From: Billgrantia pellis
GTDB lineage: Bacteria; Pseudomonadota; Gammaproteobacteria; Pseudomonadales; Halomonadaceae
Direction: 5' to 3'
Length of the DNA stretch: 64,000 nt
Assembly (NCBI RefSeq): GCF_008297955.1
Contig: NZ_VTPY01000002.1
Span: 372,001-436,000, forward strand
The notes under the pieces are model-generated. The model saw only the letters and a list, made by a program, of their open reading frames with translations, searched no databases and had not been told where the DNA came from. Both the position numbers and the translations under genes were made by a program. Below, piece by piece: positions 47,382 through 56,640 of the stretch. Within the stretch, counting starts at the first letter, position 1. Each line of letters begins with the position of its first letter.

Positions 47382-48092
47382 TCAGGCAACTGGGTTTTGG
47401 CCTCGTCTCGATATCCAGGCATGGATCAAGCCGGCCTGGAAGAACGGCACAGGAAGCTCAAAGCCACCTGCCTCGATGATCGACGCAACCTTGGCCGGCG
47501 AGAGGACACCCACATCGTTGGCGTAGGCGTTACGCATGCGCTCCACCGCTTCTGGGGAAATATCCGCTCCGGCCATCATGTTCATCCAGGCATGCAGCAG
47601 CACGTCGTATTCAGGCGAGTCGACATCCGACGCCAGGTCGGAACTCGCGAGAAGTCCGCCCGGCTTGAGCCTTTCTGCAATTTCGCGGAAAAACCGGGAG
47701 CGCTCCACCTCGTCCAGAATGAACTGGGAGACCAGGAAACAAGTGGCAGCATCATGCGACTTCAGCGCCGGCAGTGAGGCAAGGTAGCCTTCGTGGAATA
47801 CACACCGTGACGCCACCCCTTCCTCTTCTGCCCTGCGTCGACAGATCGCCAGCATAGCGCCCGATGGCTCTGCCGCGGTAAAACGCCAGCCGGGATACTT
47901 CGAGGCGAGATAGAGCAGCTCATCGCCGGTTCCCACGCCGACACAGAGGATCCGCGCGTCCGATGGCAGCTCGGCAAACAGCGACCCGAGGAGCCAGTGC
48001 AAGCCGTTTCGAATCGGCGCCGTCTTCGCCCACTGCGCGTCGTAGCTGGCGGCCTGCCGGTCGAACAGCGCCTTGATTTCGTCCTGATGCAT
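47382..48092 (-). CDS. Class I SAM-dependent methyltransferase
   Basis: A 236-residue methyltransferase. The SAM motif I is ILCVGVGTGDELLYLASKYP; motif II EPSGAMLAICRRRAEEEG; a motif IV/V segment SHDAATCFLVSQFILDE. The overall form is of the UbiE/Tam-like small-molecule group, substrate unknown. It follows the MmyB-like regulator by 78 bases on the same strand and may form an operon with it. Confidence 0.88.
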   Translation of the reverse strand: MHQDEIKALFDRQAASYDAQWAKTAPIRNGLHWLLGSLFAELPSDARILCVGVGTGDELLYLASKYPGWRFTAAEPSGAMLAICRRRAEEEGVASRCVFHEGYLASLPALKSHDAATCFLVSQFILDEVERSRFFREIAERLKPGGLLASSDLASDVDSPEYDVLLHAWMNMMAGADISPEAVERMRNAYANDVGVLSPAKVASIIEAGGFELPVPFFQAGLIHAWISRRGQNPVA

Positions 48093-48170
48093 CTCACTCT
48101 CCGTACTCTCCGTGTTATCGGTTGATTCGCGGTCGTCAGCGTCTCCTCCTCTCGGGCGGTCGATATGCGT

Positions 48171-49028
48171 CTATGCCTGCGCCGTGTCTTGTTGAAGCCA
48201 CTGTTCAAAAGCTCGACTCTCAGGACTTTCCTCCTCTGCTGCATAGTAGACAAGACGCAGATGACGATCTTCGTCGATAGACAACGACGTATGCTCGAAC
48301 ACCACGTGGCCTACCTCGGGTATATGCAAATGGCGAATGCCCAGGCATGGTCCATGGATATCTTGCTGCTGCCACCAGGTTTCGAATTCCGGCGATGCCT
48401 TTTCCAGTTCTCTCACCAAGTGGGTGATATCGGCATCATGAATGGCACGTACGAAATCGCGACGGAAGCTCGACAATATCTGTAGCGCCTGCTCATGCCA
48501 GGGGGAAAACAGTTCGCGCATGGTGGGGCGAGTAAATAACATCCATAGCAGATTGCGTCGATCCGTGGGAACACGGGAAAATTCAAACACCTTGTCCGCA
48601 GCCGTGTTCCAAGTCAACACATCCCAGCGCAAGTTGAGTACGTAAGAGGGACGTGAAGGCATATCCCTCAACAACCGATTGATCAACGGCGGCACCGCGC
48701 ACGAAGTATGTCCTGATTCCTGCGGCAACCGTTGATGCGCCAGCAGGAAAAGGTGCCGGCGTTCGGTCGCATCCAACTTGAGCACTCGCGAGAGATTGTC
48801 GAGGAAGGCAGAAGACGCCTTGATGTTACGCCCTTGTTCCAGCCAGGTGTACCAGGACAGCCCAACCCCGGCCAAGGCGGCGACCTCTTCGCGGCGTAGC
48901 CCCGGTGTGCGCCGCCGGCCACCAGCAGGCAATCCTACCTCTTGCGGTGAAATTCGCTCTCGGCGGCTACGAAGAAAATCGGCCAACTCTGCCCGAGTGT
49001 GTCGGGAAGCTGTCTGAGGTGCGCTCAT
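48171..49028 (-). CDS. XRE-family regulator with MmyB-like ligand-binding domain
   Basis: A 285-residue regulator: N-terminal HTH (RRTPGLRREEVAALAGVGLS WYTWLEQGR) followed by the C-terminal MmyB-like domain (PPLINRLLRDMPSRPSYVLN, WNTAADKVF). This PAS-like fold binds fatty-acid-type ligands in MmyB. It is divergent from an MFS exporter (gap 151 bases), a common pairing where the regulator represses the exporter. Confidence 0.9.
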   Translation of the reverse strand: MSAPQTASRHTRAELADFLRSRRERISPQEVGLPAGGRRRTPGLRREEVAALAGVGLSWYTWLEQGRNIKASSAFLDNLSRVLKLDATERRHLFLLAHQRLPQESGHTSCAVPPLINRLLRDMPSRPSYVLNLRWDVLTWNTAADKVFEFSRVPTDRRNLLWMLFTRPTMRELFSPWHEQALQILSSFRRDFVRAIHDADITHLVRELEKASPEFETWWQQQDIHGPCLGIRHLHIPEVGHVVFEHTSLSIDEDRHLRLVYYAAEEESPESRAFEQWLQQDTAQA

Positions 49029-49179
49029 CCCGTTACCTCAAGTAATAGCATAAACGATCAAATTGTACTCTTCGCAGAACCGAAGAAAACTACCTTGCCT
49101 GGCTGGCGGGCCTAATCAGGAATCTAGCCTGACCCGCAGCATACATCGTGATGTGTCATAAATCTGTAGGGGTAAGAAC

Positions 49180-50487
49180 ATGCACACACCCAACCGGTCT
49201 CCCATCTACCTGATAGCGTTGGGCGCCTTTGCCCTCGGCATGGCGTCCTACGTTACCGCTGGTCTGATTCCGATGATCGAAGCCTCGTTCACGGTTTCCG
49301 TCGCGGTAGCCGCCCAATTAGTTACCGCTTTTACCCTGGCCTATGGGTTGGGCTCACCGATCGTCGTTGCCCTGACGCCTGCCAATCGCCAGCGCACCGG
49401 CCTGCTGTTGTCGTTAGGCCTGTTCGTCATCGCTAACGCTGCCAGCGCCCTAGTCGACAACTTCACCGCGCTGATGGCCTGGCGCGCCATTGCCGGTATG
49501 GGCGCCGGTGTGTATTTGGCCATGGGCATTGGCGCCTCAGCCGCAGTCTCCACGCCAGAGCACCGTGGCAAGGCTATTGCCATCATCATGGGAGGTATGG
49601 CCAGCGGTGTCGTACTGGGCGTCCCATTGGGGTTATTCATCGCCGAGCAGATGGGCTGGCAGTCGGCTTTGTGGCTGGTCGCAATTCTCGGCGTGATGGC
49701 CTTCATCGGTTTGCTGCTGAGGCTCCCACCTCTGCCCGCAGCGACAGCCAGCTCACTAGGTCAAAAGCTGGCGATCCTCAGCGACGGCCACGTGCTGGTC
49801 ATACTGACGGTGTCCTTGTTTGCGGCCATTGCCAGCCTCGGCATGTACACCTTTATCGCTCCCCTTCTGACCGATCCGGCATACGGCGCCGTGCGCTCCG
49901 TCACTCCTTACCTCTGGGTTTGGGGCATCGGCGGCGTGCTAGGCAGCTTTCTGATCGGGCCGCTGGTCGATCGTCTCAAAGGCCCGAACCTGACCTTTGC
50001 CATAATGGTGGTTCTTGCTGTGTCGCTGTTCGTGCTTCCGCTCTCAGCAGCCCTGAGCACTTGGTTGGTGATGCTGCCAATCGCCCTGTGGGGGGCCGTT
50101 GGCTGGGCCTTGCAAGTGCCGCAGAACAACGAGCTGCTGCGAGCTCGCCAAACCCAGGGCGATGGCAACCTCGCCATCGCTCTGAACGAATCGGCGCTCT
50201 ATTTGGGCAGCGCCATCGGCGCCGCGGCGGGCGGCTTCGTGCTGTTGCTACAGTTACCCGTCTGGACGCTGGCTATCTGCGCTGCCGGTGTGGCAGCGTT
50301 GGGGGCTCTGTTGCAGATCGTCAATCTGCGCCGGCAACCAACCCTAGGGGGCGAGACGCAAGCCAATAAAAGCACGACCCCGAATGAGGCCAACGCGAAT
50401 GCACCCTGCCCGGCGACCCAATGCGCCCAGCCGGGATACGTTGATGGCAGGAACGACGGAATCACCAGAACGGCCAGGCTGCCTTGA
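49180..50487 (+). CDS. MFS transporter (DHA1, AraJ/Cml type) with atypical C-terminal tail
   Basis: A 435-residue transporter with twelve helices (GAFALGMASYVTAGLIPMIE, MAWRAIAGMGAGVYLAMGIG). Such DHA1 exporters pump sugars, chloramphenicol-type drugs or dyes. The last 45 residues (from about 50350, GGETQANKSTTPNEANANAP) are hydrophilic, low in complexity and unlike the family, and read into a region with another gene remnant on the opposite strand. The 3-prime end may therefore have been altered by a rearrangement. Confidence 0.85.
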   Translation: MHTPNRSPIYLIALGAFALGMASYVTAGLIPMIEASFTVSVAVAAQLVTAFTLAYGLGSPIVVALTPANRQRTGLLLSLGLFVIANAASALVDNFTALMAWRAIAGMGAGVYLAMGIGASAAVSTPEHRGKAIAIIMGGMASGVVLGVPLGLFIAEQMGWQSALWLVAILGVMAFIGLLLRLPPLPAATASSLGQKLAILSDGHVLVILTVSLFAAIASLGMYTFIAPLLTDPAYGAVRSVTPYLWVWGIGGVLGSFLIGPLVDRLKGPNLTFAIMVVLAVSLFVLPLSAALSTWLVMLPIALWGAVGWALQVPQNNELLRARQTQGDGNLAIALNESALYLGSAIGAAAGGFVLLLQLPVWTLAICAAGVAALGALLQIVNLRRQPTLGGETQANKSTTPNEANANAPCPATQCAQPGYVDGRNDGITRTARLP

Positions 50488-50491
50488 CTTC

Positions 50492-50573
50492 CGACCTCCC
50501 GACGGGCGGCCATAAGGTCTCGTACAAGACCCTCGCGCTCCTGTGCCGGGAGGTTCGGGTTGAGATTCGCCAC
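50492..50573 (-). pseudogene. Possible N-terminal remnant of a small conserved protein
   Basis: The minus strand from the ATG at 50571-50573 reads MANLNPNLPAQEREGLVRDL MAARREV, then becomes unrelated sequence inside the MFS gene tail. The opening resembles a widespread small protein with an (E)LV..LMAARRAV motif, but this is from memory. It suggests a deletion junction at about 50490. Confidence 0.3.
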
Positions 50574-50698
50574 AGGCGGCCGCGAACCACCATGTACCGT
50601 CCGCCGGGCGTTAGAGAATATTTAACCGAAAAAGGGGCTTTAGTAGAGCGAAGCGTAGCTAATGTGGGCGGACTGGATTGGCGTGAAATTGAGCCTTT

Positions 50699-51127
50699 TC
50701 ACTGACGCTCCCATGACGCAACTTCGCCGGGACACACACGGAAAATAGGATGTGCCTCGGGTCGTTCGATAACCTGCCATTTCTGGCACAACGCAGGGTT
50801 ACGTACCTTAAGTTTCGCCAAGAGATGCTTCCATTCGTATTCCATCTGCCCAGCGGTGACGGTAAGGGAAACCAATTCTTGAGCTGGTCCGATTTTGCTT
50901 ACGTCAAAGGCATAGCCACGCGCCACAGCCTCCAAATGAACGTTTTTCAAATAGAGTGAAATGGCAGAAAGCGGTGTCGCATGGTCGCTAAATCGGTGCA
51001 ACTGCGGATGGTTGCGATAGCCACGTGTGTCGCCGCGCAACACAGCTTGCGCTAGCAAAGCCTCCCTCCACAGGGCAACTAGGCCTTGGGGATCAAGATA
51101 CTTGGGATGTAAAGACCAGAGACGCAT
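50699..51127 (-). CDS. Pyrimidine dimer DNA glycosylase (T4 endonuclease V-like)
   Basis: A 142-residue protein starting MRLWSLHPKYLDPQGLVALW REALLAQ, with GYRNHPQLHRF soon after: the Pyr_excise family signature that includes T4 endonuclease V. The family enzyme uses its N-terminal amine (here after Met removal) and a Glu for base excision of UV photoproducts. Catalytic details were not checked against structure. It appears to be a single gene. Confidence 0.85.
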   Translation of the reverse strand: MRLWSLHPKYLDPQGLVALWREALLAQAVLRGDTRGYRNHPQLHRFSDHATPLSAISLYLKNVHLEAVARGYAFDVSKIGPAQELVSLTVTAGQMEYEWKHLLAKLKVRNPALCQKWQVIERPEAHPIFRVCPGEVASWERQ

Positions 51128-51316
51128 GCATGGGGCTCCTCAAAGGTTTCGCTGCCTGCTCGTCTATCGAATCCAACACGCACGCACGTTCGATAAGAGG
51201 GTTACCCCGCCTCAGAACCGACGACCCGTTATTTCACATCGCTTGCGTTTTTCATCTCTTCGCCTGCAAGGCTCGACCATCGGTTGGAAAGCTGCGTCGA
51301 GCCCGGGAGGGTCATG

Positions 51317-51979
51317 CTACGCCGGACTCTGCTCCTGCCTCACGTCGTCCAGCATGCTTTCCAGCTCGCTCTCGTCGACGCCGAGCATCTGCAGGATGTT
51401 GCGCTGCGCAGCGTTGAGGATGTGCTGGCGTTCCTGTTCGCCGGGCAGGCTCTTGGCGATGGCCACGGCGCCTACCAGCGAGGCGAGGATGACGCGGGAC
51501 TTGTCGGCGATGACCTCGCGGTCGGGTTCGAAGGGCAGTTTCTTGAGGCGGCTAAGGGCGATGAGACGGGTTTCCAGCATCTTCTTCATGCGCAGGTAGG
51601 AGGCTTCGAACAGCGTGCGGATCTCGGCGTTTTCGTTGCCGATCTCGTTGAACAGCACCGTTTCGGGCCCCGGTTTGCGCTTGCGTTCCAGCTCCTGCAG
51701 GTTCCAGCAGTTGGCGACCAGTTCCGTCAGGTGCTTCACCGAGAGCGGCCCCTTGACCAGCCTGGCCGCACGGCTGCTCTCCAGGGTTTCCCGCACCGAG
51801 GCGTGATAGAGCGCTTCCTTCGAGGCGAAATGCGCGTAGAAGGCGCCATGGGTCATCTTGGCCAGCTTCATGATCTGGCCGATGGATACCTTCTCGAAGC
51901 CTTTACGGCTGAACAGCTCGATAGCGGACTTGAGGATGCGCTCCCGCGATTTGGCCTTGTGGTTCGTCGAGTAGGGCAT
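51317..51979 (-). CDS. TetR-family transcriptional regulator
   Basis: A 220-residue regulator: HTH SRERILKSAIELFSRKGFEKVSIGQIMKLA with TMTHGAFYAHFASKEALYHA, then an all-helical ligand domain. Divergent from the ketoacyl-ACP synthase gene; the shared 88-base intergenic region has a perfect inverted repeat, so it likely represses both. Ligand unknown, perhaps a fatty acyl compound given the neighbour. Confidence 0.9.
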   Translation of the reverse strand: MPYSTNHKAKSRERILKSAIELFSRKGFEKVSIGQIMKLAKMTHGAFYAHFASKEALYHASVRETLESSRAARLVKGPLSVKHLTELVANCWNLQELERKRKPGPETVLFNEIGNENAEIRTLFEASYLRMKKMLETRLIALSRLKKLPFEPDREVIADKSRVILASLVGAVAIAKSLPGEQERQHILNAAQRNILQMLGVDESELESMLDDVRQEQSPA

Positions 51980-52007
51980 GGCGACCTCTCACTCCGCTGA
52001 ATATTAC

Positions 52008-52022
52008 CTTGATCATATCAAG
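52008..52022. promoter_or_regulatory. TetR operator candidate
   Basis: CTTGAT-CAT-ATCAAG is a perfect 6-bp inverted repeat with a 3-base centre, located between the divergent tetR and fabF-like genes. Confidence 0.65.
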
Positions 52023-52067
52023 TCCGGTGTTAGCGTGGCACAACCCCAAGCTGTTCAGGAAATTACC

Positions 52068-53333
52068 ATGCAATCACCGCTCGTCATCACCGGCATGGGC
52101 ATGATCAGCCCGCTTGGTTGCGGCGTCAAGGCAAGCTGGGAGCGCCTGCTTGCCGGCCGCTCCGGCCTCTCCTCGATTACCCGCTTCGATACCGGCGACC
52201 TGCCTGTCAAGGTCGCGGGCTCGGTGCCCAGCATTGAAGACGACCCGGAAGCCGGCCTCGATCCGGACCGCGTGATGGATGCCAAGGAGCGCCGTAAGCT
52301 GGAGCTGTTCAGCCTCTACGCCATGGCCGCCGCCGAAGAGGCGCTGATCCAGGCCAACTGGTTCCCCCAGAGCGATGCGGATCGCCTGGCTACGGCCACC
52401 ATCGTGGGCTCCGGTATCGGCGGCTTCCCTACCATCACCCAGGCGCAGAACACCCTGTCGACGCGCGGCCACCGCCGGCTCTCCCCTTTCACCGTGCCGG
52501 CCTTCCTGGCCAACCTGGCGGCGGGCAATGTCTCGATTCGCTATGGCTTCCGGGGACCGATCGGCTGCCCCGTGACGGCCTGTGCAGCCGGCGTGCAGGC
52601 CATCGGCGACGGCATGCGCCTGATCCGCAGCGGCGAGGCAGACATTGCCCTGGTGGGCGGCGCCGAGGCCTGTATCGATCCGCTGTCACTGGCCAGCTTT
52701 CACGCCATGAAGGCGCTCTCCACCGAGCAGGACGCCCCCGCCAAGGCCTCGCGCCCCTTCGACCAGGCCCGCAACGGCTTCGTCATGGGCGAAGGCGCAG
52801 GGCTGCTGGTGATCGAAACCTTGGCCCACGCCGAGGCGCGCGGGGCCACGCCGCTGGCCATCCTCAGCGGTTACGGCACCAGCGCGGATGCCCACCACAT
52901 CACCGCCGGCCCGGAAGACGGCGCCGGTGCCGCGGCGGCCATTCGGGCGGCGCTGCGCATGGCGGGGCTCTCTCCCGCTGACATCGACCATATCAACGCC
53001 CACGCCACCTCGACGCCGGTCGGCGACCGCGCCGAGGTCGCATCGCTGCGCAACGCCTTCGGCGATGCCCTCGGTGGCATTCCGATCTCTGCCACCAAGT
53101 CGGCTACCGGCCACCTGCTCGGTGCCGCCGGCGGCGTGGAAAGCATCTTCTCCGCCCTGTCGATCATGCACGACCGCCTGCCCCCGACGCTGAACCTGGA
53201 GAACCGTGACGAGGACCTGCATGACCTGGATATCGTCCCGGGTGAGACACGCGAACACGCGACTCGGCACGTGCTGTGCAACGGTTTCGGCTTTGGTGGG
53301 GTGAATGCGGCGCTGATCGTGAGCAAGGTGTAG
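52068..53333 (+). CDS. fabF: Beta-ketoacyl-ACP synthase II (FabF-like)
   Basis: A 421-residue condensing enzyme; the start at 52068 follows CAGGAAAT. The Cys-His-His triad is intact: Cys 172 (VTACAAGVQAIG), His 311 (NAHATSTPVGD) and His 348 (KSATGHLLGAAGG). Opening MQSPLVITGMGMISPLGCGV is FabF-like. It stands alone under a TetR regulator, without acpP/fabG/fabD, so it is an accessory KAS II rather than the housekeeping copy. Earlier in-frame Met at 51978 overlaps the tetR start and is rejected. Confidence 0.92.
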   Translation: MQSPLVITGMGMISPLGCGVKASWERLLAGRSGLSSITRFDTGDLPVKVAGSVPSIEDDPEAGLDPDRVMDAKERRKLELFSLYAMAAAEEALIQANWFPQSDADRLATATIVGSGIGGFPTITQAQNTLSTRGHRRLSPFTVPAFLANLAAGNVSIRYGFRGPIGCPVTACAAGVQAIGDGMRLIRSGEADIALVGGAEACIDPLSLASFHAMKALSTEQDAPAKASRPFDQARNGFVMGEGAGLLVIETLAHAEARGATPLAILSGYGTSADAHHITAGPEDGAGAAAAIRAALRMAGLSPADIDHINAHATSTPVGDRAEVASLRNAFGDALGGIPISATKSATGHLLGAAGGVESIFSALSIMHDRLPPTLNLENRDEDLHDLDIVPGETREHATRHVLCNGFGFGGVNAALIVSKV

Positions 53334-53454
53334 CGGCACGCTTAAAGACTCGCGGGTCATAAACGACTTACCCCGAACCAGTTATCTTGTTCGGAGTATG
53401 GTACTATCGCGAAATTGTTTTTTGGCTTAACGCCCACACGTAGGCGCGCTTAGC

Positions 53455-53611
53455 CAAGGCGACCGCTCGGCTCCTCGGCCGCGAAACGGCACGCTCTCGA
53501 CACAATAGGCTCGCCCGGCCTCTTCCAACGCCCAGCGCACCCGCAGGTCACGCACGAAGCCCCGCGTCTGTTCGGAACCCAATCGAAAGTGGTGAGAATC
53601 AGGTCGGCCAT
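53455..53611 (-). pseudogene. Glutathione S-transferase N-terminal remnant (frameshifted)
   Basis: The minus strand reads MADLILTTFDWVP from 53611, then after a frame change SEQTRGFVRDLRVRWALEEA GRAYCVESVPFRGRG, the thioredoxin-like N-terminus of a GST. The rest of the protein is absent. A frameshift plus truncation mark it as dead. It fills the gap between fabF and the NYN gene, together with a small unassigned hairpin near 53422-53457. Confidence 0.7.
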
Positions 53612-53700
53612 CGAGGGGCCTGTTTCGTTCAGGCTCGGGGAACCGTTAACGGCCGTCAGATGCGCTTCGAGCCGTACCGTCATGGCCTCAGTAAGCCAGT

Positions 53701-54177
53701 TCAGCCCAACAAAAGTGGTTGATCGATAGCGATAAACTCACTGGCCGCGCTCATCAGTGAATTGGCCGTCAGTTGGGGAACGCCATAGACTTCGACCTTC
53801 CTCCCATGTACTTCACGAAGTTTAGTCACCAGCAGGTCAAAATCTCCATCGCCCGATACCAACACGATGACATCGGCCTGCTCGGCGTACTCGATGGCAT
53901 CGAGCGTGATGCCAACGTCCCAATCGCCTTTGGCAGAACCGTCCGCCCTTTGAATGAAAGGCTTGAGCTTTACCTCGAAGCCGATAGCGCGAAGGATATT
54001 CTGGAACTCCCGCTGCTTTTGATCCCCCCTATCTATCGCATAGGCCACCGCTTTCACGACGTCTCTACCCGCGGTGGCCGCTGCCCAAAACTTGTTGTAG
54101 TCGAAATTACGCTTATAGGCATCCCGTACGGTGTAATAGACATTCTGGACGTCGACGAATATCGCAACTCGTTCCAT
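53701..54177 (-). CDS. NYN-domain (LabA/DUF88 family) protein
   Basis: A 158-residue PIN-like NYN protein. Acidic active-site positions are visible in VAIFVDVQNVYYTVRD (Asp 9, Asn 12), DWDVGITLDAIEYA and VSGDGDFDLLVTKLRE. The family contains putative RNases; the LabA/DUF88 members are short single-domain proteins like this one. Role unknown. Stands alone between a decayed GST and the OsmC-YcaO gene. Confidence 0.88.
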   Translation of the reverse strand: MERVAIFVDVQNVYYTVRDAYKRNFDYNKFWAAATAGRDVVKAVAYAIDRGDQKQREFQNILRAIGFEVKLKPFIQRADGSAKGDWDVGITLDAIEYAEQADVIVLVSGDGDFDLLVTKLREVHGRKVEVYGVPQLTANSLMSAASEFIAIDQPLLLG

Positions 54178-54296
54178 GTTGTGGACTCTTTCTCTGCAAG
54201 GCTACGCCGGCGTGCGCAGCCCATCTTGGCGCAGCGCCCCGAGCCAGTGTGCTGGCCCGGGGCGTCTCGGCAGAAGCGGGGGAACGCCTGTACGGC

Positions 54297-56501
54297 CTAC
54301 CCCGTTACGCCTGCCCGTTTGGCACGGTGCGCATGCAGCTTCTTGTAGCTCTCGATAAGACGCTGGTGCTTCTCCAGGCCTTCGAGCTGCAGGTTGGTGG
54401 GCGTCAGGCCGTGGAAGCGCACTTCGCCGTTCACCGAGCCGACCACCGCTTCCATGGTCTTCTCACCGAACATGCGCGTGAGGTTGTGCCGATAGTCGTC
54501 GAGCTCCAGCTCATCGTCGAGGACGATCTCCAGCACCGCGGCCACTGCCTGGTAGAACAGGCCGCGCTCCACGGTGTTGTCGTTGTACTGCTGGAACATC
54601 TCGACCCGTTCCAGCGCCTCTTCATGCTGCTGCAGGGCGAGGTTGATCAGCAGCTTCAATTCGAGGATGGTGAGCTGCCCCCACACGGTGTTCTCGTCGA
54701 ACTCGATACCGATCAGGGTGATGATATCCATGTGATCGTCGAGCTGGCTCTCTTCCAGGCGCTCCAGCAGGTTCGCCAGCCGGTCGTCGTTCAGCGCATG
54801 GAGGTTGAGGATGTCTTCGCGGTAATCCAGGGCCATGTTGGTGTTGTCCCAGATCAGGTCATCCACCGGATACACCTCGGAGTAGCCCGGCACCAGGATG
54901 CGGCACACCGGCGCGCCCAGGTCCTCGTGCACGGCCATGTACGCTTCTCTACCCATCTCCTCGAGAATACCGAACAGGGTGGCGGCTTCCTCTTCCGTAC
55001 TGTTGGAACCGCTACCGGAGAAGTCCCAGTCAACAAATTCGACATCGCTCTTCGCACTGAAGAAGCGCCACGAGACCAGCCCCGAGGAGTCGATGAAGTG
55101 CTCGACGAAGTTGTTCGGCTCACTGACGGCCTGGGAGTTGAAGGTCGGCGGCAGGAAGTCGTTCAGGCCTTCGAAGCTGCGGCCCTGCAGCAGCTCGGTG
55201 AGGCTGCGCTCCAGCGCCACTTCGAAGCTGGGGTGCGCACCGAAGGAAGCGAACACGCCGCCGGTGCGCGGGTTCATCAGGGTCACGCACATCACCGGGA
55301 ACTGGCCGCCGAGGGAGGCGTCCTTGACCAGCACCGGGAAGCCCTGTGCCTCCAGCGCCCGAATGCCCTCGAGAATGGCCGGATAGCGCTCGAGCACTGC
55401 CGTGGGCACGTCGGGCAGCGCCAGTTCCTGCTCGAGGATTTCCCGCTTCACCGCCCGCTCGAAGATCTCCGAAAGACACTGCACCTGCGCTTCCTGCAGC
55501 GTGTTGCCGGCGCTCATGCCGTTGCTGAGGTAGAGGTTCTCGATCAGGTTCGAGGGGAAATAGACCGTCTCGCCATCCGACTGGCGCACGAAGGGCAAGG
55601 CGACAATGCCGCGATCGACCTTGCCGGAGTTGGTATCGATCAGGTGCGAGCCGCGCAGCTCGCCGTCGGCGTCGTAGATCTCCCGAGTGTAGGCATCGAG
55701 AATGCCCTCGGGCAGCTCGTCGTTAGGCCCCGGCTTGAACCACTCCTCGTTGGGGTAGTGAACGAAGGCGCTGTTCGCGATCTCCTCACCGAAGAACTGG
55801 TCGTTGTAGAAGAAATTGCAGCTCAGGCGCTCGATGAACTCACCCAGCGCCGAGCACAGTGCGCTCTCCTTGGTGGCGCCCTTGCCGTTGGTAAAGCACA
55901 TCGGCGAAGCCGCGTCGCGGATATGCAGCGACCACACGTGCGGCACGATGTTGCGCCACGAGGCGATCTCGATCTTCATGCCCAGGTCCGCCAGGATGCC
56001 CGACATGTTGGCAATGGTCTGCTCCAGCGGCAGGTCCTTGCCCTCGATCCAGGTGTATGATGCCTCGTCGGGCTTGGCCATCAAGAGCGCCTGGGCGTCC
56101 TCGTCGAGGTTCTCCACCGTCTCGATCTGGAAGTCCGGCCCGGTCTGCACCACCTTCTTGACCGTGCAGCGGTCGATCGAGCGCAGGATGCCCTCGCGGT
56201 CCTTCTCGGAGATATCTTCCGGCAGCTCGACCTGGATCTTGAAGATCTGGTTGTAGCGGTTCTCCGGGTCGACGATGTTGTTCTGCGAGAGGCGGATGTT
56301 CTCGGTGGGAATGTCACGCGCCTTGCAGTACACCCGCACGAAGTAGGCCGCACACAGCGCGGAAGACGCCAGGAAGTAGTCGAAGGGGCTTGGCGCCGAG
56401 CCGTCGCCCTTGTAGCGAATGGGCTGGTCGGTGATGACGGTGAAATCGTCAAACTTGGCTTCAAGCCTGAGATTCTCGAGAAAATTGACGTTGATTTCCA
56501 T
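54297..56501 (-). CDS. ycaO: OsmC domain / YcaO fusion protein
   Basis: A 734-residue protein. Residues 1-140 form an OsmC-like domain (SPFDYFLASSALCAAYFVRV with its Cys, SIDRCTVKKVVQT). Residues 190-570 are YcaO: the ATP-binding motif GKGATKESALCSALGEFIER LS, YLSNGMSAGNTLQEAQVQCL SEIFERAV with conserved Glu, and RILVPGYSEVYPVDDLIWDN. A C-terminal helical tail (580-734) completes it. E. coli YcaO, implicated in RimO methylthiolation of ribosomal S12, is shorter (586 aa) and lacks the N-terminal OsmC here. No rimO is present. Confidence 0.92.
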   Translation of the reverse strand: MEINVNFLENLRLEAKFDDFTVITDQPIRYKGDGSAPSPFDYFLASSALCAAYFVRVYCKARDIPTENIRLSQNNIVDPENRYNQIFKIQVELPEDISEKDREGILRSIDRCTVKKVVQTGPDFQIETVENLDEDAQALLMAKPDEASYTWIEGKDLPLEQTIANMSGILADLGMKIEIASWRNIVPHVWSLHIRDAASPMCFTNGKGATKESALCSALGEFIERLSCNFFYNDQFFGEEIANSAFVHYPNEEWFKPGPNDELPEGILDAYTREIYDADGELRGSHLIDTNSGKVDRGIVALPFVRQSDGETVYFPSNLIENLYLSNGMSAGNTLQEAQVQCLSEIFERAVKREILEQELALPDVPTAVLERYPAILEGIRALEAQGFPVLVKDASLGGQFPVMCVTLMNPRTGGVFASFGAHPSFEVALERSLTELLQGRSFEGLNDFLPPTFNSQAVSEPNNFVEHFIDSSGLVSWRFFSAKSDVEFVDWDFSGSGSNSTEEEAATLFGILEEMGREAYMAVHEDLGAPVCRILVPGYSEVYPVDDLIWDNTNMALDYREDILNLHALNDDRLANLLERLEESQLDDHMDIITLIGIEFDENTVWGQLTILELKLLINLALQQHEEALERVEMFQQYNDNTVERGLFYQAVAAVLEIVLDDELELDDYRHNLTRMFGEKTMEAVVGSVNGEVRFHGLTPTNLQLEGLEKHQRLIESYKKLHAHRAKRAGVTG

Positions 56502-56640
56502 GACGGGCTACCGGTGGGGAAGTGTTGCGGGCGCAGGCCGAGGCACGCAGTCTAGCACACCGCTCTGGCCCTTTCGGCACCGCCGGCGCAGTTGAGAACG
56601 CATAGCCCGAGCCATGGCTGAAATCGGGAGCAAAAAGGGA

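Noticed and set aside
50484..50705. 73-codon plus-strand frame between the MFS gene and the glycosylase gene
   Set aside because: No ribosome site, no family, and it overlaps a probable remnant on the other strand.
54249..56060. 603-codon plus-strand open frame
   Set aside because: It is the complement of the OsmC-YcaO gene; its product is His/Val/Gln-rich with no domain, while the minus strand has clear YcaO motifs.
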